Source of the DNA: an uncultured Ruminococcus sp.
Lineage (GTDB): Bacteria; Bacillota; Clostridia; Oscillospirales; Ruminococcaceae
Length of the DNA: 64,000 bases
Assembly (NCBI GenBank): GCA_946413815.1
Contig: CAMKMD010000016.1
Coordinates: 1 to 64,000, forward strand
Reading direction: 5' to 3'
Below, piece after piece: positions 43,168 to 52,172 of the stretch; positions within the stretch are counted from its first letter, which is position 1, and each line of letters begins with the position of its first letter. The notes under the pieces are model-generated. The model was not told where the DNA came from. It saw nothing but the letters and a program-made list of their open reading frames with translations, and did no database searches. Made by a program: the position numbers and the translations under genes.

Positions 43168-43340
43168 GCGAATTAAGAATTATTTAATGATTTTTTTGCA
43201 AAGACGCTGTTTTTTCTTGTGAACGGCATATTTTCCCTTTTCAGGAACAAGTCCTCATATATATGACGACTATGAAAGACATTTCGTTACAGGATTACAG
43301 AAATTATTATACACCCTCTGTATTACTTCTTCATTAAAAC

Positions 43341-43362
43341 TGTATTACTGTTCTGTAATACA
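43341..43362. promoter_or_regulatory. TGTATTAC-N6-GTAATACA inverted repeat
   Basis: A perfect 8-bp inverted repeat, operator-like, with another TGTATTA at 43319-43325. It is upstream of the efflux operon and downstream of the DUF1015 gene's terminator. The stretch between 43168 and 43318 is AT-rich and otherwise blank. Confidence 0.5.
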
Positions 43363-43382
43363 AGCTCTGTACTGATGAAATG

Positions 43383-43407
43383 AAAAGGACGCCCTGCGGA
43401 CGTCCTT
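43383..43407 (-). terminator. Intrinsic terminator after the DUF1015 gene
   Basis: AAGGACG (43385-43391) pairs with CGTCCTT (43401-43407); on the minus strand it is followed by TTCATTT. It lies eight bases past the stop. Confidence 0.75.
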
Positions 43408-43414
43408 GCATTCA

Positions 43415-44677
43415 TTATTCTGTTATCTTTCTTGCCTCGATATAGAAGCGCTTGTCATCTGCGTGTCCCATGGAGAAGGTCTTTCTCGGGAGAGCGCCGT
43501 CCTTTATTACTGTGGGGAAGAGCTGTGACTTGTCCATATCCGGAAGAACGAATGCTATGCCGTTATGCTTCTGTGCAAGTGCCTTTACATTCTCGATGCC
43601 GTGGATATAGTCTATCTTGCCGCCGTTTGCCTTTATATAGGAATCGAGGAAGTTCTGGAGAGAGCCTACTGTGAGATTTGAGCTCTTGTTTCCTATAAAC
43701 ATCTTGTTCTCCTTGCCGCAGCAGTACCATGTGAAGTACTGGTCTGTCTCCTTGTCTGAGAGAGCGAGTGCTGTCTTCATCTCAGAGACCAGCTTCTCAC
43801 AGTCAACATCGTATACAAGACGGTGGATAGCCTCGAACTTGAGCGCTTCGCTGTGGAGGTTTACTATCTCAGCAAGAGCATAGCGTGCAGGGTGGCTGCT
43901 GAGATCCTTTCCGGGATTCTCACGCTTTAACTGCTCATAGAACTCCTTAGCTGTTGCGAGGGAGTGGTTGCCGTCGCCCATAGCATAGAGAAGGACAGGT
44001 GTATCTGTAAGGCCGTACTTCTTGTTGAATGCTGCGGGATCAGCAAGTGCGCTGAGAGCAGAGTCGATCTTCTCCTGAGCCTCTGCGCCAACAAGCCAGC
44101 CCTTTATGCTGCCGCCGTTCTGCATAAGCTCCGTCTCGTAGAGCTTTGTCATAGCGGATGTATCAGCAAGGCTGAACACTGTATCCTCGGGATCGTCGAT
44201 GAGTATCATTATATGAGGGAGTTCAAGGGGTGCGCCCTGTCTTACCTTTATTCTCGGGGGAATACGCTCGATAACTGTTGCCTCTGTAGCTCTTACCTGT
44301 GAGGTGCTGCCCTTGGAGAAGTCATACTGTTCAAGATCGATGGCGCCGATGAGGCCCTTGCGAACTATGCCGTTGGACTGTACACGCTCTACGTATACAA
44401 CTGCATCCTTGTGCTCCTCGAAGAGACCCTCTGCAATGTACTTGTCCATAGCCTTGTGGATGTTGTCTATTCTCTGTGCGGAGTCAGCCTCCTCGAGGTA
44501 GATCTCGGGGAGTATAAGGCTGAGTGTGGAGGGGGCATCGCCTACTGTTGAGTATACTGCATTCCAGTACTCAGGCTCGCTGGTGTACTGATCGCAGGCG
44601 ATAACTGCCCATTTTGAAAGATCTGCGGAAGCTCCGGGAATAAGGATATCCGCACTGTGGAAAGCTGTCTTGTTCAT
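43415..44677 (-). CDS. DUF1015 family protein
   Basis: About 420 residues of the DUF1015 family, common in anaerobes and often found beside serine or phosphoglycerate metabolism genes; its biochemical role is not established here. Typical features are the N-terminal WAVIACDQYTSEPEYW segment and a central YAMGDGNHSLATAKEFYE motif, which resembles ParB-like nucleotide-binding chemistry. Three ATG codons are in a row; the third (44677) is best spaced, eight bases from AGGAG. It overlaps the end of the maf gene, so both share the promoter at 45284. Confidence 0.85.
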   Translation of the reverse strand: MNKTAFHSADILIPGASADLSKWAVIACDQYTSEPEYWNAVYSTVGDAPSTLSLILPEIYLEEADSAQRIDNIHKAMDKYIAEGLFEEHKDAVVYVERVQSNGIVRKGLIGAIDLEQYDFSKGSTSQVRATEATVIERIPPRIKVRQGAPLELPHIMILIDDPEDTVFSLADTSAMTKLYETELMQNGGSIKGWLVGAEAQEKIDSALSALADPAAFNKKYGLTDTPVLLYAMGDGNHSLATAKEFYEQLKRENPGKDLSSHPARYALAEIVNLHSEALKFEAIHRLVYDVDCEKLVSEMKTALALSDKETDQYFTWYCCGKENKMFIGNKSSNLTVGSLQNFLDSYIKANGGKIDYIHGIENVKALAQKHNGIAFVLPDMDKSQLFPTVIKDGALPRKTFSMGHADDKRFYIEARKITE

Positions 44678-44679
44678 CA

Positions 44680-45243
44680 TCATATCTCCTTAATATAGTT
44701 TTTCAATACCTGATAGAGTGCTGAGACAGGGAGTCCGACTACGTTGAAGTAATCGCCGCTGATGCCGCTTATGAGAAGCGCTCCCCTGCCCTGTATGCCG
44801 TAGCCGCCTGCCTTGTCGTAGGGCTCGTCAGATGCGGCATAATTCTGTATCTCCTCCTCCGAGAGCTCACGGAAGGTGACGTCCGTACACTGTGAGAAGG
44901 ACTCCGTCCTGCCGCAGCAGGCTACCGCACAGCCGGTTATGACCTGATGTGTCCTGCCTGAGAGGAGGTGCATGAAGTCAAGGCACTCCTGCTTATCCGA
45001 AGGCTTGCCGAGTATCCTTCCGTCGCATATCACTGTGGTATCGCAGCCGATAACGAGTGCATCGGGGTATTCCTCTGCCGCTGCGGAGGCTTTGAGACCT
45101 GCAAGATACTCAGAAGCCTTTTCCGGGGCGATATCCGCCGGAAGAGTCTCGTCTGTATCCGTCGATACTGCCTCGAAGTCCGGTGTTATGAGCTTCAGCA
45201 GTTCTCTCCTGCGGGGTGATGCCGAAGCAAGTATGATCTTCAT
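44680..45243 (-). CDS. maf: Maf family nucleotide pyrophosphatase
   Basis: A 187-residue Maf/HAM1-like nucleoside triphosphate pyrophosphatase that hydrolyses non-canonical or excess nucleotides to monophosphates. Motifs are ILASASPRRRELL at the N-terminus, DTDETLP, VIGCDTTV (active-site Asp) and GGYGIQG near residue 150. Two adjacent ATGs exist; 45243 is six bases from GGAAGG. First gene of a two-gene unit with the DUF1015 gene. Confidence 0.93.
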   Translation of the reverse strand: MKIILASASPRRRELLKLITPDFEAVSTDTDETLPADIAPEKASEYLAGLKASAAAEEYPDALVIGCDTTVICDGRILGKPSDKQECLDFMHLLSGRTHQVITGCAVACCGRTESFSQCTDVTFRELSEEEIQNYAASDEPYDKAGGYGIQGRGALLISGISGDYFNVVGLPVSALYQVLKNYIKEI

Positions 45244-45283
45244 CATGATCCTTCCTTTTCTGGTCAATGACCGTGATGTTATT

Positions 45284-45312
45284 ATTTTATCACATTGAAG
45301 ATACTATGTCAA
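45284..45312 (-). promoter_or_regulatory. Sigma-A promoter of maf
   Basis: Minus strand TTGACA (45307-45312), 17-base spacer, TAAAAT (45284-45289). Confidence 0.82.
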
Positions 45313-45375
45313 CTGCGTTATTGATATAACTCGTATTGTCAAAGGGCAGCGCCTACATTTCACATCTTGCTGACA

Positions 45376-46314
45376 TCAGTTTTTATAATACTTGTATTCG
45401 GACTGTTCTATTAAACGTGAAGCTCCATCATATCCATAAGAGATATATTCAGTTTTAAAGCCATTTGAAATATGTGTCTCAGACGTCTTATTTCCGTTTT
45501 TATCGTATGTGTAACAGGTCTCATAAATATAATCGTTTTCGTTTTCACTGTAGACAGTCTTTATTTCGGAAATTACTTCAGCCCTGTCATTATACTTGTA
45601 TTCTGTTTCAGAAGACGCTTCATTATCGGGATTATAGTGTACTGTTCTCAGCAACAATCCGTTTTCATTATAATCATATTCTTCTTTGTTTGACCAACCG
45701 TATCTCGAATCTTCTGTCATCGCCCTGAGCAATCCGTTTTCATCATACTCATAGTAACGATTATCAGACTGAGTATTCTTTTCTGAGATAAGCCTGTCAT
45801 TTTCATCATAATAATACTCACAGATATTATGTGAATCAACTTTAAGATCGTGAATCTCTGTCTCTTGTCTTATCATCATGTTTTTTTCGTTGTAATCAGT
45901 CTTACTGATCCAATAACCATCATCATCCTCTCTTTTACGGAAAATACAGTTACCTTTCCTGTCATACTTAAATACTTCTTTGCTCTCTGTATCACCTTGC
46001 CGATCTTTCATTATACATAGCTTTTTATTGCCTGCTTTATCATATTTGTAATAGTAATAATCAATGTCAGACCAGCCGGACCAAGCTGCATTGTCCGAAT
46101 AGAAAACATCACGTGTTGAAACAAGCGTATCATTATATTCATTCATTACTCTTGTTATCCTTACAACAAGTTCATCATTCTTATAGCTATAATTGGTAAA
46201 GGTATATTCTTCTCCCGTTTTTGTAAATCTGTTCCGATAACAATAAACGGCTGTCAGCACAGCAATCAGAACAAGTAAATACGATACCAGTTTCTTACGT
46301 CGTGTCCTGATCAT
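45376..46314 (-). CDS. Membrane-anchored YD-repeat-like protein
   Basis: 312 residues, function unknown. A basic N-terminus and one membrane helix (about 9-25) are followed by an outer domain made of degenerate repeats of about 20 residues with YxYDxxGN/YDENGLL cores (YYKYDKAGNKK, FKYDRKGNC, YEYDENGLL, YDYNENGLL, CYTYDKNGNK). These resemble the YD repeats of Rhs and teneurin shells, but this protein has no toxin or core domain. It is visibly more A/T-rich at third positions than its neighbours, hinting at transfer or relaxed selection. It lies 35 bases downstream of the GH43-like gene and may be read through from it. Confidence 0.78.
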   Translation of the reverse strand: MIRTRRKKLVSYLLVLIAVLTAVYCYRNRFTKTGEEYTFTNYSYKNDELVVRITRVMNEYNDTLVSTRDVFYSDNAAWSGWSDIDYYYYKYDKAGNKKLCIMKDRQGDTESKEVFKYDRKGNCIFRKREDDDGYWISKTDYNEKNMMIRQETEIHDLKVDSHNICEYYYDENDRLISEKNTQSDNRYYEYDENGLLRAMTEDSRYGWSNKEEYDYNENGLLLRTVHYNPDNEASSETEYKYNDRAEVISEIKTVYSENENDYIYETCYTYDKNGNKTSETHISNGFKTEYISYGYDGASRLIEQSEYKYYKN

Positions 46315-46349
46315 ACTTTCTCCTTTCCTAATCTGCTCCGACTATTCTG

Positions 46350-48944
46350 TTACTGTATGATCAGTTTTCTCATTGCCACAAGATCAAAGGTGTCTGTCAC
46401 GCCGTCTGCGTTGAGGTCTCCGGCCTTCGGGGCAATGAGGTCTCCTGCGCCGAGGAGGAATCGCTCCATAGTCACAAGGTCTGCGGCATTGAAGCTGCCG
46501 TCTGCGTTGACGTCGCCCTTTACTTCTGCGGGCTGCACCTGCTGAGGCTGGCCGAGGGCTGATACCTCCGCCGGTGTTAGTGCATGGCGGTAGAGGCTGA
46601 AGTTATCGACAGAACCTGTGAAGCCGATATCGTCCGGATAGTAGGAAAGGCCGATATAGCAGCTCTGTGAGGTGCCAAGGTCGGCGGCATGAGTGGTCAG
46701 GGTGGAATCCTGGAGAACCTTCTGTCCGTCCACATAGAGAGTACCGGTGGAACCGTTCACCACAAGGACGTATCTGTGCCACTTAGTACCGTCAAGGTCA
46801 TGCCGGAAGCCTGTCTCTCCGCGCCATGTATCTGTGGTGGTCTGGAAGCGGAAATGATCCTTTGCCACCTTGAAGAAGATATACTTCTCCTTGTCCTGAC
46901 CGGCTGCGAAGGTGAAGAAATCGCCCTCTGAATCGGAACGTGCGTCCATGACAACAGTATAGTCATGGCAGCCGTCAAGAAGACCTGAGGGGAGCTGTGC
47001 GTAATCGTCAGCAGAGCCGTAGAGCCTGAGTACACTGCCCTTCTCGGAGTCGTTTGAAAGAGCTGCTGTGCCGTGAAGAGTCAGATCTCCGCCGCTGCCG
47101 CTCACATCCGGCACCTTTCCGCCGGAGGATGTCTCAAAGTCGTAGCTTACAACGGGTTTCGGAGCTGTGCCCTTTTCACTGCGGCTGCCGTAGATCTTGA
47201 CCTCATACACTCTCGGGGTATACCAGTTATTGTCGGGGTTGTTATGGGGTACTGCGCTCCTTACATTCAGGCGCACATATCTTGCCTTACCCTTTATCAT
47301 ATCGCTGTTGAAGCCGTAGGTGCTGTTTACCACATCGCTGGTCTTGTCCGTGCGGTCGAGGAGCTTTGTCCAGTTGACGCCGTCCGTGCTGCCCTCTACG
47401 GTATAGGTGTAGTAGGCCTCGGAGCCCTTTACTATCTCCCATGAGGTCTGGATATTGGCAAGGTCGCAGACGTCCTCAAGGTCTATCTGTATATAGAAAG
47501 GCCATTTCTTGTGGTCCTCGTCGGCAATGAAGGAGTTGTTGTAGTTTCCGTCCACTACTCTTCCGGGGGGATACTTGGGGTCGGAGGCTATGGAAGCAGC
47601 CGTGGGTCTGTCCTGTGAGAGAAGCTCGCCCTCCTGTACCGGATAGAGGTCGCCCGTGGATGTATTGTAGCGGAAGGAGGGGCAGTAGTCGTAGAAGGCA
47701 AAACCGTTGTCAAAGTAGAGGGGGCAGAGCGTAGTGCCGCTTGTGGAGGATGCCCTCAGCCAGCGGTAGGCGTGCATGAGGTAGTTTCTGCCCTTGAGGT
47801 CTACTATCCAGCCGGACTGTGAGGAGAAGGTGGAGGAGTTTCCTATATTACGGAGTCCGCTCCAGTTTCCGGCAAGGTTATCCGTCACGCTGTAGGCGCC
47901 CTTTGAGGGGTACCATCCGGCCGCCTGTGAGGTGAAGAGGAAGTAATGGCCGTCATGCTTGACAAGGTTCGGGAACTCACGGTACTGGTCCTCGAAGAGA
48001 GTCTTGACCACCTCGGTTACTCCGCTGTAGTCGTCAGTCATGCGGAAGATGTACATGGTGGCATTGGCGCCCTGTCCCTCCTTGTTGGCGGCGGCTATGA
48101 GGTAGCCTGTACCGTCGTCATCAAAGAATATGGCCATATCACGCACCTGTATCCCAAGGGGGTTGTATACATGATGTACCTTGAACTCGCCGCCGGGAGT
48201 ACCCGTGATAACAAGTGCCTTGCCGTCTGCATAGCCGTCCGGCTTCTCCCAGTGTGCCCATACTACAACCTTGTTCTTCTCCGGTACGTAGTCGATATGC
48301 ACTGACTCTATCTTACAGCTGGCAAGGTCGGAATTCTGTGAGGAATCCGCTACGTTGCGCTCACTTCCGAAGCGCTTGCCGTCCTGTGAGGTGGTCTCGG
48401 CAAGGTAGATATCATTCTTGCCGCTGTGTTTCTTGAGTGAGTAGCTGTAGTAGGTGTCGCCTACCTTGTAGCCGTTTGTTTCATAGTAAAGGCTGCTGCC
48501 CTTCTGGTTGTCGTAGGTGCTGAGTCCCTGCGGCACAGTTACGGGCTCGAGGGACTTGACGGAGGAATAATACTCCTTACCCTCCGACTTCACGCCGAGC
48601 TGGTAGTAGTAGGTCTGGCCGAGCTGCATGGAGTTGTCCTCCCATGAAGCGCCCTCTCCGCTGTAGACTGCCTCGAAGCCGTTGTCAGGCGAGGTGGAGC
48701 GGTAGAGTGTGAATCCCTCCGATTTCAGGGTTGTCGCCCACTGAAGCTCTGCATGGTCGGCGTTGTCGCTGCCGGAGATGCAGAAGAGATTTCCCACAAG
48801 GCCGATGTCCTTTGATACGTCTGTGTGTACCGCCTGTGCAGCCTCCGCCTGTGCGGGGACTGCCGGAGCAGCTGACAGTGCAAGCACCGCACCGCAGACT
48901 GCTGCTGCCGCACGTCTCAGTGCGGCTTTGATTGATGTGTTCAT
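46350..48944 (-). CDS. Secreted multidomain GH43-like glycoside hydrolase with dockerin
   Basis: 864 residues. Order: signal peptide (about 1-35), FnIII-like domain (about 55-140), GH43-like five-blade propeller (about 145-435) with VRDMAIFFDDDGTGYL and REFPNLVKHDGHYFLFTS motifs, an F5/8 type C sugar-binding domain (about 445-590), a LamG-like jelly-roll domain (about 600-790) and a type I dockerin (about 808-864; loops GDVNADGSFNAADL and GDLNADGVTDTFDL). The RDM..DDDG and E-F-P-N motifs are most like the exo-beta-1,3-galactanase branch (GH43_24-like), a guess by pattern. It would be docked on a scaffold and act on plant galactan side chains. The start is ATG 48944 with GGGAGG. Confidence 0.85.
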   Translation of the reverse strand: MNTSIKAALRRAAAAVCGAVLALSAAPAVPAQAEAAQAVHTDVSKDIGLVGNLFCISGSDNADHAELQWATTLKSEGFTLYRSTSPDNGFEAVYSGEGASWEDNSMQLGQTYYYQLGVKSEGKEYYSSVKSLEPVTVPQGLSTYDNQKGSSLYYETNGYKVGDTYYSYSLKKHSGKNDIYLAETTSQDGKRFGSERNVADSSQNSDLASCKIESVHIDYVPEKNKVVVWAHWEKPDGYADGKALVITGTPGGEFKVHHVYNPLGIQVRDMAIFFDDDGTGYLIAAANKEGQGANATMYIFRMTDDYSGVTEVVKTLFEDQYREFPNLVKHDGHYFLFTSQAAGWYPSKGAYSVTDNLAGNWSGLRNIGNSSTFSSQSGWIVDLKGRNYLMHAYRWLRASSTSGTTLCPLYFDNGFAFYDYCPSFRYNTSTGDLYPVQEGELLSQDRPTAASIASDPKYPPGRVVDGNYNNSFIADEDHKKWPFYIQIDLEDVCDLANIQTSWEIVKGSEAYYTYTVEGSTDGVNWTKLLDRTDKTSDVVNSTYGFNSDMIKGKARYVRLNVRSAVPHNNPDNNWYTPRVYEVKIYGSRSEKGTAPKPVVSYDFETSSGGKVPDVSGSGGDLTLHGTAALSNDSEKGSVLRLYGSADDYAQLPSGLLDGCHDYTVVMDARSDSEGDFFTFAAGQDKEKYIFFKVAKDHFRFQTTTDTWRGETGFRHDLDGTKWHRYVLVVNGSTGTLYVDGQKVLQDSTLTTHAADLGTSQSCYIGLSYYPDDIGFTGSVDNFSLYRHALTPAEVSALGQPQQVQPAEVKGDVNADGSFNAADLVTMERFLLGAGDLIAPKAGDLNADGVTDTFDLVAMRKLIIQ

Positions 48945-48980
48945 TGTTATTCCCTCCCGAAATAAACTTATCACCTCATG

Positions 48981-51900
48981 CTACGAAATTACCCAGCGTA
49001 CATGGCTGCCGTCGGAGTCCTTCTCCACCACCAGCTTGTCCTCTATCTGCTGCTTCAGCTCCGTAACATGGGATATGATCCCTATGAGCTTCGAGCCGCC
49101 CGCCATGGTACGGAGCACCTTTATGGCCTGTGCCCTCGCATGGTCACTGAGCGAGCCGAAGCCCTCATCGATGAACATTATGTCAAGATTCACTGCTGCC
49201 GAGCTTTCCTGTATCTGGTCTGCCATACCGAGTGCAAGGGCAAGCGCTGCCATGAAGGCTTCACCGCCGGAAAGGGTCTTTATCTCCCGCTCGCTGCCGT
49301 TGACGTTGGAGTATACCATAAGGTCAAGGCCGGTATTGCTGCCCTTTGCCGCTGCCTCCTCTGAGGTCATCCGCAGTTCGAACTTACCGTCGGACATCTC
49401 GCTGAAACGGCGGTTCGCTGCATCGAGTATCCTTGCAAGATAGAAGCGCTGCACCCTGGTCTCGATATCCATCCTGCCGTCTGTCATCTTGCCTGAAAGG
49501 CGCTTGTAAAGATTCTCGATGCGGGAGAAGTTCTCCGCTACGGTCTTCCTCTCCTCCTGCGTTGAAGTGAGGGATGCCAGCACTTCTCTGTTCCTTGTAC
49601 TCACATTCCTGCATTCGTTATAGTCCTTCTGTGCTGCGGCGCAGGCCTCCTCGGCCTTTTCTCTCGCCTGTGCAAGAGCCTCCATATCCGGCTTCTCCCG
49701 GTCTCCCACCGTTGCCCTGGCTGCTCTGAGAGCGGCCTCTGCTGCGACCGTTCTCCGTTTATGGCTCTCTGTCTTTTCTGTCAGTGCCTTAGCTGTCTCT
49801 AAGGTATGCTTATCTGTGATGTCCTTCCACTCGAACTCTGCGAGGTCTCTCTCCTTCATCTCCTGCTCGTACTCAGCACGGAGGGCGTCACGCCTGCGTT
49901 CAAGTCCGGGGAGCTGCTCCTGATACTGCGCTGCCTGAGCGGCGGCCTTGTCAGACCTCGTCCTGTCCTGTGCGGCTTTGATCTGAGCCGCTTTCTTTGT
50001 CTCTTCCTTTGCACGCAGCTTCGTTTCAGCTTCTGCAAGAGCCTTCTGAGCTTCTTCCTCGGAACTGAAGTCGATATGGCCTTCGCGTTCCTTCACTGCT
50101 GCTTCGGCAGCGGTGCAGGCATTACGTGCAGCATTGACCTTTTCGGAAGCCTCATGGGATCTCTCCCGGAGCTCCTGACCCCTGTCAGCGGCATTTTTCA
50201 AGTTATCTCTGACCTCTGCAAGCAGGCGGGCGTTCTCTTTGGCTGCGGTATAATCTGCCTCTGCCGTTCCTGACATGGTCTCAAGCTCTCTTCCTGCCTC
50301 CTCTGCGGTCATGCCGGAAGTCTCAGTGCCTGAGAGTCCCGCAATGATTTCAAGAAAGGCATCGAGCTGGACCGCTGCCTGTGAGCGCTTCTCCTCAAGG
50401 AGCTCAGCGGCCGCGCTGGATTCTTTCGCGCGTTCGTTCTGAGCAGCATCGAGAGCCTGTACCTCTGCGGCCTTCTGCTCGACCATATCCCTTGTGAGTT
50501 CACGGTGTTCGTCCTTCAGATTGCAGGGCTCGGGGTGTACCCTCGAACCGCATACAGGGCATTTCTCCCCGTCACGAAGGTCTTTCGCAAGCAGTCCCGC
50601 CTGTGCATCAAGGAAACGGCTGCGGATAAGGAGGTATTCTTCATTCGCATCGTCATGAGCCTTCCTTGCGCTGAGGTAAGTATCCCTCGCTGTGCCGGCT
50701 TTTTTCTCCTGCTGCTCTGCGGACTTCTGAGCCTCTGCAGCGGCTGTATATGCCGACTTTGCATCCTTCAGCTTCTCCCTCCTGTGCTCGCATTCAAGAA
50801 GGCGCACGTCTGCGTTGTTAAGGGCGATCTCCCGTTCCTTCCATTCCTTCTCCTGGTGCTCATGGTCCTTGACAGACTTCTCAGCCTCGGCCATAATGGC
50901 TGCGCATTTTCTCAGTTCTGATGCATTCTCGTCAAGCTGCTTCTGCGCCTCCCTGAGGTCTCTTATGGCCTTAACAGCCTTTTCTGTACGCTCTCTGACC
51001 TTGGTGCAGGTCTCCAGCTCCCTGTCATACTCTGCTGCGGCATTCTTTTCCTCAGCCTCAGATACTGCGGCGGCTTCGGTCAGTACTGGAATCTCCCTGC
51101 GCAGTCCGGCAAGCTTCTGCTTTGTTTCCTCCGCATCCCTTGCTGCCCTGTCGTAAACAGTGAACTTGTCCTTTACGGCATAGGAATCGGTTATGCTCCT
51201 GCACTGCTTCTCGTACTCCTTTATCAGAGGAGCGGCAGCACTGCATTCCTTCAGCTCCTTCTCAGCATTCTCCGCTGATACAAAAGCCCTGGCAAGTTCC
51301 TCCCCCTTTGCGCAGCGTTCGCGGATAAGGTCTCTTTCCTTCTCCTTCGCTGCTGCCGTCTTTTCAAGCTCTTCAAGCTTTGCGGAGAGGTCACCGCAGT
51401 AGTCCTCCATAGCAGCTATGAGTTCTTCAAGGTCAGTGACACTAAGATGCTTTGAACCGGTTATGCTCTCACGCAGCTGCTCTATTCTGCTCTCCTGTTC
51501 CGGCTCTGCCGGCGGGGGGACTATCTGAGAGACATAAGTGATGCAGACTGCCTTTATCCTTTCCATATCAGCTTCAAGGAGCTTCCTGCGGGAATCAAGC
51601 TCAGTAACGATACGGTCAAATATCTCCGTACCGAAGAGCTTGCGGAAGATGGATTTGCGCCTCGGTGTGTCTGAGCTTATCAGCTCCCTGAATTCGCCCT
51701 GTGCTATCATGGCGACCTGCATGAACTGCTCTCTTGTAAGGCCGACAATCTCCGTTATCTTTTCCTGCGTCTCCTTCTGGGGATACTCTGTGCCGTCGGG
51801 CATGATAAGGCTAAGTGTCTCGGAAACGTCCTTAAAGCCCTCGCCCCTCTTCTTTTTTACCCTGTGTCTCGGAGTGCGGCGGACGGTATATGTAAGCTCC

Positions 51901-52172
51901 TCGCCGCCCGTCAGCTCTGTAAAAGTCAGTTCCGCATAGGGTTCTGCACCTTCACGGACGAACCTGCTCTGGAAATCAAGTCCGGATTTGAGTCTTTTGT
52001 CCCTGTCCGGGGCTCCGTAGAGGGCGAATACTATGGCTTCAAATATGGTGGATTTGCCCGAACCGGTATCGCCGGTTATCAGGAAGAGCTCCTGAGACGG
52101 GCGGGTAAAGTCGATGACGGTCTCCCTGCCGTAGGAGCCGAAGGCCTCCATTTTCAGCCTGATCGGTCTCAT
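48981..52172 (-). CDS. sbcC: SbcC-type DNA repair ATPase
   Basis: A 1063-residue SMC-like ATPase of the SbcCD (Rad50-Mre11) nuclease that processes hairpins and protein-blocked DNA ends. Walker A GDTGSGKST at 34-42, long coiled-coil arms, a CPVCG zinc hook near residue 537, then LSGGEAF near 965 and Walker B IMFIDEGFGSL. It overlaps sbcD by four bases (ATGA). Confidence 0.95.
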   Translation of the reverse strand: MRPIRLKMEAFGSYGRETVIDFTRPSQELFLITGDTGSGKSTIFEAIVFALYGAPDRDKRLKSGLDFQSRFVREGAEPYAELTFTELTGGEELTYTVRRTPRHRVKKKRGEGFKDVSETLSLIMPDGTEYPQKETQEKITEIVGLTREQFMQVAMIAQGEFRELISSDTPRRKSIFRKLFGTEIFDRIVTELDSRRKLLEADMERIKAVCITYVSQIVPPPAEPEQESRIEQLRESITGSKHLSVTDLEELIAAMEDYCGDLSAKLEELEKTAAAKEKERDLIRERCAKGEELARAFVSAENAEKELKECSAAAPLIKEYEKQCRSITDSYAVKDKFTVYDRAARDAEETKQKLAGLRREIPVLTEAAAVSEAEEKNAAAEYDRELETCTKVRERTEKAVKAIRDLREAQKQLDENASELRKCAAIMAEAEKSVKDHEHQEKEWKEREIALNNADVRLLECEHRREKLKDAKSAYTAAAEAQKSAEQQEKKAGTARDTYLSARKAHDDANEEYLLIRSRFLDAQAGLLAKDLRDGEKCPVCGSRVHPEPCNLKDEHRELTRDMVEQKAAEVQALDAAQNERAKESSAAAELLEEKRSQAAVQLDAFLEIIAGLSGTETSGMTAEEAGRELETMSGTAEADYTAAKENARLLAEVRDNLKNAADRGQELRERSHEASEKVNAARNACTAAEAAVKEREGHIDFSSEEEAQKALAEAETKLRAKEETKKAAQIKAAQDRTRSDKAAAQAAQYQEQLPGLERRRDALRAEYEQEMKERDLAEFEWKDITDKHTLETAKALTEKTESHKRRTVAAEAALRAARATVGDREKPDMEALAQAREKAEEACAAAQKDYNECRNVSTRNREVLASLTSTQEERKTVAENFSRIENLYKRLSGKMTDGRMDIETRVQRFYLARILDAANRRFSEMSDGKFELRMTSEEAAAKGSNTGLDLMVYSNVNGSEREIKTLSGGEAFMAALALALGMADQIQESSAAVNLDIMFIDEGFGSLSDHARAQAIKVLRTMAGGSKLIGIISHVTELKQQIEDKLVVEKDSDGSHVRWVIS

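Noticed and set aside
45376-46314. Rhs/contact-dependent toxin
   Set aside because: Only YD-like repeats and a membrane helix are visible; no core, PAAR-like, toxin or immunity gene is adjacent.
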